From Ascaphus truei (lineage: Eukaryota > Chordata > Amphibia > Anura > Ascaphidae), in the NCBI GenBank assembly GCA_036426205.1, contig CM071579.1, forward strand, positions 18,083,952-18,147,951: 64,000 bases of DNA, given 5' to 3'. The notes under the pieces are model-generated. The model was not told the origin of the DNA. It saw only the letters and a list, made by a program, of their open reading frames with translations, and made no database searches. How positions within the stretch are numbered: position 1 is the first letter of the stretch; every line of letters starts with the position of its first letter. Both the position numbers and the translations under genes were made by a program. This document shows, piece by piece, positions 1 through 10,245 of this stretch.

Positions 1-469
1 TCACAGAATGAGGTTGATAAACACATTGAAGTCACTGTTCAGAAAACAAACAAACAAACGTCTTCGCTGACCAGTTAGTATGGAAGATATTATCAGACAC
101 GTGGACTTGTTGCTGCAGATGGTTTGTGCTGGTAGAACGAGATGAAAAGGTTTTTAATGTGCGCTGTTAACGTCACTATTCTGAGGCACGATCATCTGTT
201 GGTTCATGTAACTGCAATACATGCGTCATGGACATTAACAAAATGAGTGGGCTGAAATAAAGAACCGCCCTGGTTGGCATCAGTGGAGTCTCTTTATCAA
301 TGGTTGTCAGACGCGCATCCAGCGCAAGGAACAGCACCAGATTTACCGCAGGAAAAAGAATCCACACGAAATCCATTTTATTTATCAGTCTGACCATGGG
401 GCAAATGTACTAAGTGTTGGGAAGATCATTGTTGGTGTAAAACTGGTGCAGATCAAACTTATTTTATTT
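1..469. other. unannotated stretch
   Basis: I see no convincing gene or repeat here. The only open frame (minus strand, 176-397, 73 codons) is hydrophobic in part but has no family resemblance that I recognise and no splice or promoter context. Confidence 0.4.
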
Positions 470-870
470 GCGCCTGTGTGTGTTGCTATCAATGATTTGA
501 CGCAGCACGGATGTTTAATTATATGGGTTAAAAATATATATTATTTTTCCAGTGTGGCTATTAGACATAATATGACACTAATAATTGATATTTACTAATA
601 CTAGTAACATACTTGAAAACGAGAGGTAACTCTCAATGTATTACTTCCTAGTAAAATATTTTATAAATAAATAAATAAATATTTAATAATAATAATAATA
701 TAACAAAATGCATATAATTATGCTTTATTTAAAATTGTATCAATCGGGTAGTCAACATCACAGGGAATGCGTCAAAAATAATTTCAAACAACTAATTATG
801 CGTCACATGTATGAAGTGTTTATACGTAGGATGCCCACTTTTCGAAGGTCTGTATTACTTTTTAGCACTA
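470..870 (+). repeat. old unclassified interspersed repeat, copy 1
   Basis: This segment shares several ordered blocks with 32035-32345: a GCAGCACGGAT block, an ATATGGGTT block, a block around TTTCAAACAAC followed by CGTCACANGTATGAAGT, and a block ending in TTTTTAGCAC. The blocks occur in the same order and at similar spacing, so they are probably two copies of one dispersed element. An AT-rich simple repeat (about 660-700, ATAAA and AAT units) lies inside. I cannot assign a class: no terminal repeats or coding similarity are visible. Confidence 0.5.
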
Positions 871-1816
871 AAATTATGATGCCCCAAAAATGTAAAATGA
901 AATGATAGTACACAGGCGCTCGGATTCTCTCCTGTGTGCACATGTGCTGCCCACTGGCATTCATGTCCAGTGTAAATACCTTAATTAATCGTGATGTCTC
1001 CTACAAGTGACTTGCTCAGTTTCTAACTCAGGCAGGTTTCTGGCAGCTCAGTTCTATTAAAAAAGAAGAAAGCAAGAATGAATGTTAACACCAATATACT
1101 GTGCCACACGGGCTGTGGGAAATATGTAGCAAATAGCCTCATTTGTTTATTATATTAAATGTTCCCTTTCTTTCTGTGGCTTGATGCCCATATCCATAAT
1201 GCTGCCAACTTCAATAACCTTTATACAGTTACTCTGAAGGTCAACTGCTTGTTGGTCCAACAAAGTGTATTATACCCCCTACTCGCTCTCCCTCCTTTGC
1301 TACTACATGGAAGAAAGGACTAACTCGCCTAGTCACCCTTCTTTGCCTCTGAAGGTTTTATAATATTTCATTTTAAGACTATTTTACACCCTTTACCCCA
1401 GGACGTCAAAGGTTAATAAAGATCTCATATTGGTAATTCCTGTCAAACAGTAGCTGGGGAAATGTTCAGTATTAATATTCCTAACCCTAAAAAGGCAAAT
1501 GTGTTTTCAATGAACTGCAAAGTATTTTATGCACTCAAAGGTCCTCCATCAATGAAGGCTACAGCAACACAGTGTGAGAAACACTGGGTAAAAAGGTCCG
1601 TGTCACTACAGTGCTCTTAGCAGCTTCTGTGCTGGACATTTCTGAAATGTATTGATAGCAACGAGGGATTCATTATCATCTATAAGTCCTATTTCATCTA
1701 AAAGGAATTCAAGGACTTATTCATGGAAATGTGCTAGATATTTCTTCTTAGACATGATTGGCATTCCCTCATGCACACTCTGTGTATCCGTTATTGGAAT
1801 AATCCTGAAAGGAATA
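871..1816. other. unannotated stretch
   Basis: AT-rich sequence without a recognisable gene, RNA or repeat. No open frame is longer than background. Confidence 0.4.
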
Positions 1817-1858
1817 CCGTAGAACAGTGGTTCTCAAATCCAGCCCTCAAGACCTCCC

Positions 1859-2837
1859 TGTCACGGGAGGTCTCTTTCACTGGATCAAGCACCAGACAGG
1901 ACACCGCAGTCAAATAAAAGTATATTTATTATGGTGAGAGCCAGCAGATCCAACACAATTTCGCAACAGAGCTATACTCACAATCCCTGGCCAAAACAAG
2001 GGGAATCCACCGCAATGACTTTACCGGTGCAGCTTCCACTCTTGTGAGGTCTTGGAGTTTGTAGGTACCGCTGAATACAATTTGTCAAGCAGCACTTTTG
2101 AATATCCCACGGTAGAGGAGCGCACAACCTCGCTTTCAGGTTCCAACCTTGGAGAGCTCCGCTTAGATATTCCATATGACCGAGTCAACAACCACCGTGG
2201 TACTGAAATCGGCTACAACTCTGATAGAGGTCCCATCTCCATAGACAAACATAGAGAATTTGCCAACGACCCATTACTGCATGAATGCTGGGTGGTAGGC
2301 CAAGTCAAGGAGGCCAAGAATTACGAACCAGCCAATGGAAACATTGTCTACCCCCTCCTGTTTCCAGTGCCGGGTCACTATCTCTTGAGGAGATGGGCAC
2401 TACTCTGTCTGGGCAGACAATGGTCCTGCTAATCGGATCAATGGCTGCCAGACAAGAGGACGGCCCATCCCCACCCTCCATAGTCCACATCCGTCTCGTG
2501 TTACCCTCTGCACCCGGGTCCCTGGAGGCGTGCAGGCTGAGTAAGTGAAGCATGCTGTGAAGCGCTATGTACATTAATGGCGCTATATAAATAAAGACAT
2601 ACAATACAATACAGTGTGTTACCAGTCTAGCATGCCCAGGGCATCCAGAACACACAGTTATACATCAACAACAATACGTTCAATAATACAAGTTACAGTC
2701 ATTTTACACATACAAAATTGGCCAGATAAGCCACGATAGGATGAGTATACAGGACTAACCTGTCTATTCATTCAGACGATGGGACAATGGCTAGGCTTTA
2801 TCTTTATTCAAAGAGCCACATTGTCCCTATTGTCACA
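1859..2837 (-). mobile_element. LTR-like insertion inside the hAT element
   Basis: The segment begins TGTCACGGGAG and ends ATTGTCACA, that is TG...CA with short inverted ends (TGTCAC versus TGTGAC), and it interrupts a hAT arm cleanly. The flanking 4 bp are tccc and cccc, a plausible degraded duplication. On the minus strand an AATAAA lies near 1925. These traits fit a solo LTR of a retrotransposon. No gag or pol sequence is present. It holds an L2 3' tail (2538-2614), so it was itself a target or is composite. The family is not identified. Confidence 0.45.
2538..2614 (+). repeat. L2-type LINE 3' tail fragment
   Basis: The stretch around CTGTGAAGCGCTATGTAC, followed by ATTAATGGCGCTATATAAAT and an ACAATACAAT run, matches the 3' end of the L2 LINE at 7630-9112 and the fragment at 43645-43790. 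Only the last 75 bp or so are present, as expected for severe 5' truncation during retrotransposition. Confidence 0.75.
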
Positions 2838-2875
2838 CCCCCAACAGGTCAGGTTTTCAGGATATTCCAGCTTCG

Positions 2876-3395
2876 GACAAAACAAAAGGTGTGCTCGCTA
2901 CCACTTAAAGAAAAATACAGGGACTTGTAAGGTGCACAAAGGGAATATATGATACACAATGTAAAGAAAACAAGCCCCTATTGGGTGCACTCAATATACG
3001 TAAACAGAGATAAGTGTAAAACGTGACAGAATTAAAACCTAGCTTTTATTGGGAGCAAATAAAATAATGGAAGGCAATATAACGAGTAAAAAAAATAATA
3101 AATACAATTACTGAGGTCAAGGTGTGGAGACCAGGTACAATGGACTAATTGTCCAGCTACTAGCCCCCCAGAATAGCTATCACAGATAGGTAGAGTGTAA
3201 GGGCGGCTGGGGAGGTGTGTGCTCATAAAACCCTCAAGGAGAAAGTATCCTGTGTAGCAAAATGTAGCCGTAAGGCAAAACTGTGTCACAGTAAAGTAGC
3301 AATCAGAATCTCGCTGATTCCGAAGGGAGGCATGGGTAGTGCACCTCATAGCGTTATCTTCTGAGCGAGAGCATAGCTGTGATCCCACTCACAGA
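2876..3395. other. unclassified sequence interrupting the hAT element
   Basis: This stretch separates the two inner arms of the hAT copy. It is AT-rich and has no coding similarity that I recognise. The arm is missing some bases at the junction, so the event may have been a deletion plus insertion rather than a clean transposition. Confidence 0.35.
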
Positions 3396-3624
3396 CGAGT
3401 ATACTCAGTCTTTGACTAAGCCACTGATTGAGCCACCTGTGCTGAAGCAGGGGTATCCTGAAAACCTGACTTGTTGGGGGGTCTTGAGGACTGGAGTTGA
3501 GAACCTCTGGCGTAGAATATTTACTTGTCAATCTCCCTTATGAAGTTTAAAATACATGGATGAGTGTGCTAAAAAACACTTTCTGGAGTATTATAATGTT
3601 TCTCAGTGGTTTCAACTCCTTTCC

Positions 3625-3670
3625 TTCCCCTGATGAAGTCAGAGTATTGGTGAAATGCGTAGGAGTGGAG
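3625..3670 (+). other. Penelope-type hammerhead-like motif, site A
   Basis: CTGATGA is at 3630-3636 and GAAA at 3652-3655, followed by TGCGTAGG. Between them GTCA and TGGT can pair (with two G-U wobbles) around a 6-nt loop. Sequences before and after can form a weak outer stem. Penelope-like retroelements are known to carry hammerhead ribozymes with a very short stem III. An extra A before the inner stem departs from the canonical core, so activity is doubtful. GC-rich sequence downstream to about 3860 probably belongs to the same old element. Confidence 0.4.
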
Positions 3671-3921
3671 TGTCACCGGAGTGTGACAGGTCTGACTGAA
3701 GGAGTTCGAGCCGCTCGCTGACGTCACGAGTATGGAAGTGCGCTTGCGCATGCGCATGCTGCCCAGAGCCTGTGTGAGTAAGAGTAGCACAGAGGCACTG
3801 AACGGAGCTGAATCAGCTGAGACTGCAGCGCGGCTAAATTCAATTCTGCTTGGACTCACATTGCCAAGGTATTAAACTATCTATCCTTTGGCCAAAAAAC
3901 TCTCCTATGTTAAAAGGTTAA

Positions 3922-4300
3922 CCCGTTCATTGGCAAAAATGGCTGCAATGCTGGGTGGCAATAATTTAGGTATTGAAACCTGATTCTAAAGGAATATCAA
4001 ACTATATAAAAAAAAATCTGATTTCGGAAACATTACAATCTGACGTGCTAACGCTGGTTTGGTTACAAACGCCGGCTCAGGCGGTTCAATATAGTTTGGA
4101 ATCTGATACAAAAAAAAAAATTTTGGCGTGTTTCTCACGCGAAACAATGTTTATCCTGCTAAGGTCATTTAAATAAACTCACAATCTTTTCTAGTACCAA
4201 ATGTTCTTAACACTTTCACTGCTGGGTGCGGTCTGGCAACGCATGGCGGTGCATGTTATTCTGTTGGAAGGCCTGGCACGTCTCTCGGGCAATGAACGGG
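3922..4300. mobile_element. piggyBac-type MITE
   Basis: The element starts CCCGTTCATTGGC and ends with CAATGAACGGG, an inverted repeat of about 12 bp. It is flanked on both sides by TTAA (3918-3921 and 4301-4304). TTAA duplication together with CCC...GGG ends is the established signature of the piggyBac superfamily. At 379 bp there is no room for a transposase. The 67- and 81-codon frames inside have no recognisable similarity. A Kolobok origin (also TTAA) is the main alternative. Confidence 0.65.
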
Positions 4301-4780
4301 TTAAAAGGTCTGCGGATTAAAAGCCGGCCCAAGCCAGGCGGCAAAGCCAGCAATAGCTGTGTTACTGTCAAACCCAGGGGCTTTTTTGTAGAGCGAAGAC
4401 AGATGGGTTATCTAAACTTCGTTGCGAGTCTAAAAAAGAAGAACACTACATTAATAACAGAACTTAACTGATACGCAATTTATGATCATTTCTGCCGTCA
4501 TGAAAAGTGCACTTTATATACATTGTTCTTGTAAGTAACGTGACACTTTCCTGCAGTGTCTTGTGGCCATCAAGGGGTTAACCATGGCATTTATATTCGA
4601 CACTATCGGGTGCTTGTATCAATGTGGAGACAAATTGTGTTCAGCTGCCTTGCTCTGTTTTTGGGAGCAGAGCTGAGGTTTACGCAGGGTTGCCGCCTTC
4701 TACTGAAGGCCAACACGGAGAAAAGGGTAAATTAAAAAAAAAATGCTCTTACTTGGTGCGGCGTAGTGCGGCGGCGTCTC
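4301..4780. other. unannotated stretch
   Basis: Single-copy-looking sequence within this window. No gene or structured repeat recognised. Confidence 0.35.
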
Positions 4781-4920
4781 CCGGCATTCTCCTGTGATTC
4801 TCCCTCCAACTGCAGTGAACATAGCTGCGCGGCGTCAAATGATGCCGCGTTGCCATGGCAATTGGACGCCGTGCAGCCATGTTCACTGCAGTTGGAGTGG
4901 GAATTTCAGGAGAATGCCGG
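4781..4920. repeat. foldback inverted repeat
   Basis: Two arms of about 55 bp face each other around a spacer of roughly 27 bp. The outer ends are CCGGCATTCTCCTG and CAGGAGAATGCCGG. The inner parts carry CCAACTGCAGTGAACAT and its complement, then GGCGTC and GACGCC. Only a few mismatches separate the arms. The spacer (AAATGATGCCGCG, then TTGCCATGGCAA) resembles the interior of the hAT MITE at 57163-57465. It is probably the core of a palindromic DNA transposon; I could not define its ends. Confidence 0.7.
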
Positions 4921-4974
4921 AGGATACCGGAGATGCCGTCCAGCAGTGGGTGTGGTTAGTTGATTGCTAACCTA

Positions 4975-5810
4975 ACACACCCGGTTGTGGGTGTGTGTGT
5001 CCCTATTTAAACGATATCCTGATCTTGCGTGTTCTGATCTATGTGACTGGTTGATTTCAAGTGCTGTTTGTATTAAGTGTGCAGTTAGAACCAGGAGTCT
5101 GAACAAGGAAGGGGTTAAACAAGGTATAGTGTATTGAAGTTTATTGTTAGTACTTATAACTCCATAGTTGCAATAATGAGCAGGATTGAGAATGCCACTC
5201 AATGCACATCTTGTCACATGTATGTGCGCTTGGAGCAGCTGTTCCAGGGGGCATACCTCTGTGAGAAGTGTGAGCAGGTGGTCTCTATAGAGTCAGAGAT
5301 TGCTGATCTGAAGAGGAAACTTGCAATATTGAGGGACATTGAGAATCTTGAAAGGAGTTTAGTGCTCACTAAGCATCAAAACTTGGTCATGTTTACATCA
5401 TGAGTGATTTTAATTATCCAGATATAGACTGGGGCAATAAGATTAGCATTTCAGCAAAAGGAAACAGGTTTTAAGGGGCGCTTAAAGACAATTATATGAC
5501 CCAAATTATTGAGGAACCTACCAGGAAAGGGGCAGTACTGGATTTGGTAATACGGTATCAAACAATGTAGAAGTAATAACAAATATTCAAGTCCTTGAAC
5601 ATTTGGGTAACAGTGGTCATAACATGGTCTCTTTTGAAATAAATGATCAAAATACATATTACTTGGGTTCAACAAAGACCTTAAACTTTAAAAAGGCAGA
5701 TTTTAATAAACGGAGGTCTAATCTACAAGTTGGGATGATGTTTTTGCAGGGAGAAGATAAATGGGCAATCTTTAAAACATTGTTAGAAAAGCACACTCAT
5801 CCTTGGGTAA
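4975..5810 (+). pseudogene. CR1 LINE, 5' end with internal deletion
   Basis: The likely 5' leader (to about 5175) is followed by ATG at 5176 and an ORF1 start with a zinc-finger-like pair of CxxC motifs (CTSC and CEKC) and then a heptad-like helix. At about 5395 the sequence jumps to the C-terminal part of the ORF2 endonuclease, with DFNYPDIDW, then EEPTRKGAVLDLV, then LGNSGHNMVSFEI. In CR1 proteins the last motif normally contains SDH; here it reads SGH, so a catalytic aspartate is lost. There is at least one frameshift near 5550-5600. Reverse transcriptase and 3' end are missing. This is a dead, internally deleted copy of the clade also seen at 39543-40896. Confidence 0.75.
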
Positions 5811-6040
5811 TAAGCACGAGGCGGGAGGCGGGGCATCAACCCCCTGGAGCATCAACTCACCCACCCCGCTGGCAGCCAGTCTCTCCCCTGTCCCCTTGGG
5901 AACCTCCTCCCCCCCACCCCCGCAACAACTCACCCTGCGAGCAACAACTCACCCCGCTGCCAGGCAGTCTCTCCCCCGTCCACATCTCTCCCCATGCTCC
6001 ACTCACCTCTTCCTCATTGGCTGCTTTGGAGTCACGTGAG
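5811..6040. other. C-rich unannotated stretch
   Basis: CT- and C-rich sequence with open frames in two plus-strand frames, rich in Pro, Ser and Thr only because of composition. No support for a gene. Confidence 0.35.
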
Positions 6041-6212
6041 CGGACTCAGCGCTCAAAATAAAATCCGACTGTCGGGTGAAAGTCAGCACGCTTCCGCACT
6101 CCTGCGGAAGCGTGCGCGAGCCCCTGCTAAAGCCGCTTTGATTGCGGCTGCAGGGGCTCACTGCTGAGCGTCAGCGCGGGTCAGCGCCTAAGCGCTGACC
6201 ATATCCGCAGCC
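6041..6212. mobile_element. GC-rich palindromic MITE, partial copy
   Basis: It contains a perfect 12-bp hairpin at 6087-6114 (CACGCTTCCGCA, 4-nt loop, complement). A second hairpin follows around CCCCTGC...GCAGGGG, then a TCAGCGC...GCGCTGA pair. The right end GCAGCC is followed by TAA. The same motifs occur at 31370-31709, 61391-61965 and 62213-62613. The left end is not clear. Confidence 0.55.
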
Positions 6213-6215
6213 TAA

Positions 6216-6802
6216 CCCTCATATTGCTTCACAGCAATTGCTACTCCAATTAGTCATTGATGCAAATGGGCTTAACACCTTGATAATGTGATGCATATTC
6301 TAAAGGTTTCAATGTACTGGCAAAAAGGTTTTTAAATTGCCCATGTTTCAATATGTTACACGCATTGCTGAGATGTTTAAAGATCATTTTGTGATTTATA
6401 GCTACTTCAATAAATATATTGTAGCTACTTTCTATAATACACGTTCTAAATGTCCACACAAGTGTACTTTGAGCAGTGTATATCTTAATCCTTGTGTACA
6501 TATATATTCCCTGTTATTTATTTATACTATACAGCTGAAAATGAAAAAGGAAATACCCAGTGATACATTATTCTATATTTGGCAAGACTTACAACGTTTT
6601 TGTGTTGTTGCTGCAGAAATAGATATCTATTTGGCATCATTCTTTCCCTGCCAATCTGCCTCTCACACGGGTTCCCCGACGTTGAGATCTATTGACATGG
6701 TGGATTCATGGTTATCTCTGCTCTTCGCTAAGACAGTTGAGGATGGGCGGCTGCTGATGCAGGAGGTGGGCATGCTGAATAAAATGCATACTACAGCTGT
6801 AC
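6216..6802. other. unannotated stretch
   Basis: AT-rich, no repeat recognised. The plus-strand frame 6337-6897 (186 codons) crosses AT-rich sequence and has no family resemblance that I recognise; I do not call it a gene. Confidence 0.35.
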
Positions 6803-6893
6803 CTGCCCCGGTCGCTGTGCCAGCCGCCTTTCCACCAGTCTGTTCTTCACTGCTTCCTGGCCGTAGCCCATCTGTCTCTGGATCTGGAAAGTG
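6803..6893 (-). other. candidate internal exon (weak)
   Basis: On the minus strand a pyrimidine-rich tract ending TTGTTTTCTTCAG lies just before 6893. A donor-like CAG followed by GTACAG begins just after 6803. The 91 bp between are GC-rich against AT-rich surroundings. One frame stays open and reads Gln-Met-Gly-Tyr-Gly-Gln-Glu-Ala-Val-Lys, which loosely recalls the first helix of a UBA domain. Chance splice sites are common, no partner exon was found, and the plus strand is also open. I keep it only because composition, borders and frame agree. Confidence 0.15.
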
Positions 6894-7629
6894 CTGAAGA
6901 AAACAAACATTGGAGCCTATTAGATGCAGCATACTGCATGTATATTACATTAAGACTATGAAGCTGTATCCATCTGAAATAAGCAGACACCAAGTCACAA
7001 GTCTTGGTCTCTACCAAGCCACAAGTGAACATATTTGATGGGCGCATTACCGAATGTGGCAAACTATACATTGCCGGGCACATGGTAATGTGGATCCCGT
7101 GGCATAGATGAAAAATTGAGTTGATTAATAAATCAGTAAAACAATGGTCTTTTAAATGGGAAACTATCATTTCATATCAGTGCTAGATACTAGTGACACT
7201 CTATAGAGTGACCTAAAAAACAGAGATGTATGATAATACTGCCCGTGAAATTATCACCCATGGCTAGTACATTATAAGCCACGTGATAAAGCGGAATAAC
7301 ACCACAACATTTAAACCAGAACCTCATGCACATCTTAATACGGGATGAAGTACATGCTCCTATATACACCTACAGTATAAGCACCCCACAACAATCTATA
7401 TGCACTCAATGCAGTGAAAGTGGGTGGAATTGCCTTGATACATTCTGTCAAAGAAATGCAAGGTCAAAAAGCCTCACCAAGGCCCAAATTAACTAAATGG
7501 TTTTAAGCCATAAGGTTTGGCCCTATAGGCCCATTAATGGTCCAAATGGATCCCAAGATACACCTGTCTGTTCTTTCCTCTTCTCATGAGTTTCCCATGT
7601 TCATCCACATAAATGCAGTAACTGGAACA
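6894..7629. other. unannotated stretch
   Basis: No gene, RNA or repeat recognised between the exon candidate and the L2 LINE. Confidence 0.35.
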
Positions 7630-9112
7630 GTAACTATCATCCTGTCTCCCTCCTGCCTTTTGCATATTAACTCCTTTAACGCCTTGTATTCTCTCGCTTG
7701 CTCCATTTTTTCACCTCCAATTCCCTCCTAGATCCTCTACAATCTGGCTTCCGCACTGGTCACTCCACTGAAATAGCCCTGACTAAAATAACTAATGACC
7801 TCCATGATGCCAAAGACAAAGGTCATTACACTCTGCTCATACTGTTCGACCGCACTGCAGCCTTTGATACTGTGGACCACCCTCTTCTACTTCACATTCT
7901 CCATACGTTTGGTACCTGTAATAAAGCTCTATCCTGGATTTCCTCTTACCTCTCCCTTCGTACTTTCACTGTTGTGTTTGCAACACCTCCTCCTCTATTG
8001 ATCTCTCTGTGACGGTACCCCTGGGATCTGTCCTGGGACCTCTTCAATTTTCTCTTTACACACTCTCTCTAAGAGACCTTATTACATCTATTGGGTTCAA
8101 ATATCAGCTCTATGCAGACGACACACAAATTTACTTTTCAACCCCTGACCTTCCACCTGCTGTACAGACCAAAGTCTCTGAATGTCTCTCCACTATATCA
8201 TCCTGGATGGCCCTCCGCTGACTCAAACTTAACATGTCAAAGACGGAGCTCCTTATACTTCATCCCAAGCCTGGCCCTACTGTCCCCTTCTACATTACTG
8301 TTGGCAGCACTATCACACACCCAGTATCACAAGCACACTGCCTAGGGGTCACATTTGACTTCTCCCTCACATTCTCCTCTTACATTCAAAATGTAGCTAA
8401 AACGTGTTGTTTTTTTCCTCTGCAATATTGCAAAGATACGCCCTTTCCTCTGTTGCTCTATTGCTAAAACTCAGATGCAGGCAGCCATTCTCTCCCATTT
8501 CCACTATTGTAACCTTCTGCTATCTGGCCGTCCTGCCTCTTATCTGTCTCCCCTACAATCTATCCAAAACGCAAATGCTAGAATCACTTTTCTATCTCCT
8601 AAATCTGTCTCAGCGTCTCCCCTGCTGAAATCCTTCTCCTGGCTTCCTATCAAATCCTGTATCACACACACAATTCTCCTCCTCATGTTTATAGCTTTAC
8701 ACTCTTCTGCTCCTCCTTAAACCTTTCTCACTGACTGCCCCACACCTCTGGAATGCCCTTCCCTCAATATCCAACTAGCACCCTCTCTATCCACCTATAA
8801 GACCCAACTCAAAACACACCTACTTAACAAAGCATTTGGGTAGCTCTGTGGCTGATAATTAACACCTCATACATGGACCTTAGCCTTTTGCAGACACACT
8901 TACCAGAACGCCCTCCTACTGTCTCTGTACATTCTTCCTACCTACCAATTCGATTGTAAGCTCTTCGGGGCAGGGACTCCTTTTCCCAATGTTACTTTTA
9001 TGTCTGAAGTGCTTCTTCTCATTATGTGTTATTTGTATTATTTGTTATTTATATTATTATGTTACGTGTATTACTGCTGTGAAGCGCTATGTATATTAAT
9101 GGTGCTATATAA
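7630..9112 (+). pseudogene. L2-clade LINE, reverse transcriptase part and 3' end
   Basis: The reading passes through typical L2/CR1-superfamily reverse transcriptase blocks in order: LQSGFRTGHSTEIALTKI (about 7740-7793), FDRTAAFDTVDHP (about 7850), [12 protein letters not shown] (about 8025), the catalytic YADDTQIY (tyrosine to second aspartate at 8111-8122), and CLGVTFD (about 8340). The frame is broken several times: a frameshift near 8008, a stop near 8220 and further shifts after 8400. The copy is 5' truncated, with no endonuclease. The 3' end (about 8957-9112) contains GATTGTAAGCTCTTCGGGGC and the CTGTGAAGCGCTATGTA block, which also ends the fragments at 2538 and 43645. It is a dead mobile element, not a host gene. 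Confidence 0.85.
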
Positions 9113-9499
9113 AAACACAGATATTACTGTACATTGCGATCACAACATATTCTTTCCTCATTCTCTGCGACTTCGGCATTCCTTCTAAAGAAGGAATAGT
9201 GTCTTCGAATGTGCTTCACGAAGTATTTTTTTGCATTTCTTTTCAATGTTGCTTAGAGGAAAGAGACACCCGCTCAGCCACAAGTAGAGAATTAGGGTGC
9301 TCTAGAGGAAATAGTAGGCAAAACACGGACAAATAACCGAGCAAAGGCATCACTCCAGAGATGGAGAGTGGGCAACGAGACAATTTCACCAGATTACCGT
9401 CGTCTTGGACCAAATTCACAAATGTTGCCGTTCCCATTTCCTCCCAGATTGTCGCAAGAATTACAGTAAATGTCAGTGTACAAAGAGTTACACGATCTT
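9113..9499. other. unannotated stretch
   Basis: No gene recognised. A small hairpin (CATTCCTTCT, 2-nt loop, complement; about 9177-9198) is present and probably trivial. Confidence 0.35.
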
Positions 9500-10140
9500 G
9501 CATATTAGGGTTTGGTCCCGCTGCGTCTGGCGGCGCACGCGGCCATGTGCGCATTCCTCACCAGCAGGGGTATCCTTCCGATCCAGTCCCAGACCCCCCT
9601 CGCTGCACGGGTCACAATGCGCTGTAACGTGTCAGCCGCCAGGGGATGCAAGAAAATTGTGATCCCGAGCGGTGACGCGTCACGTGGTGCGCTGATGAGC
9701 CTATCAATGGCGGGGGCAGGAGCGGGGGCTGTCAGAGAGCCTCCTCCACAAGGGGTGTGTGTGTGTGTGTGTGTGTACCGGGGGGAGGGATCAGCACGGA
9801 GAGGAGGGCATTTGTGGGGGGGGAGCTGCTTACCTTCCAGCATACAGCCGACAGCAGCTCCCTCCTGCAGCCCGGGAGACCGACCCCCGCTGCAGCCATA
9901 CGCTGGAGGGGAGGGGGGGGTGGTATCGGACGGGAGCAGCAGAGGGCATGTGGAGGGGGGGAGAAGCAGGGAGAGCAGCAGAGGGAATGTGGGGGGTCCC
10001 TCCTGCAGCCCGGGAGAACCCCGCTGCAGCCCTCCGCTCAAACCACGCCCCCCGGCCACCGCTCCCGCTCCCGACAGACCGCATATAGCGGTAAAGTGCC
10101 TATCCACGCGCCGCCTGTCTGCAGTGCGGGCGCGTAGTCT
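9500..10140. other. CpG-rich patch with a GT microsatellite
   Basis: A GC- and CpG-rich block in otherwise AT-rich surroundings, with a (GT)n run at about 9755-9775. A segment around CTCCTGCAGCCCGGGAGA followed by CGCTGCAGCC is present twice (about 9861-9900 and 9988-10030). All frames are open for long distances because of composition (up to 229 codons on the plus strand, 200 on the minus). It could be a CpG island of an unseen promoter or a GC-rich mobile element. No TATA box, exon or known domain supports a gene. Confidence 0.4.
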
Positions 10141-10245
10141 GAGGCAGCGGGGCTTTAGCCTTAATCTTAAAACCCACCTCCTTAATGAAGCACATGGGTA
10201 GCTCCGTGGCTGTTACTATACATCTCATACATGGGCCTTGGCCCC
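10141..10245 (+). pseudogene. L2 LINE C-terminal fragment
   Basis: The end of the open frame reads LNLKTHLLNEAHG and stops at about 10201, followed by GCTCCGTGGCTG and CTCATACATGGGCCTT. The same order occurs at 8805-8885 in the larger L2 copy. It is a short internal piece fused to the CpG-rich patch and to an L1 fragment. Confidence 0.65.

Larger units (their letters stand above)
1825..3509. mobile_element. hAT-type palindromic MITE (Buster-like), split by insertions
   Basis: Three pieces of one element can be recognised. The left terminus is at 1825-1858 (CAGTGGTTCTCAA), the left inner arm at about 2838-2875 (CCAACAGGTCAGG), and the right arm with terminus at about 3396-3509 (ending TTGAGAACCTCTG). 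The whole is bracketed by an 8-bp duplication, ccgtagaa (1817-1824) and gcgtagaa (3510-3517), 7 of 8 matching. An LTR-like piece sits in the first gap and about 520 bp of other sequence in the second. Ten other copies in the window show what the uninterrupted element looks like: about 185-200 bp, two arms facing each other, no coding capacity. Confidence 0.75.

Noticed and set aside
5603..6061. 152-codon frame starting in CR1 sequence
   Set aside because: Its first third is the CR1 endonuclease remnant and the rest runs into unrelated C-rich DNA.
9505..10201. 200- and 229-codon frames on opposite strands
   Set aside because: Both overlap in a CpG-rich block where stops are rare by composition; the end of the plus frame is an L2 LINE fragment.
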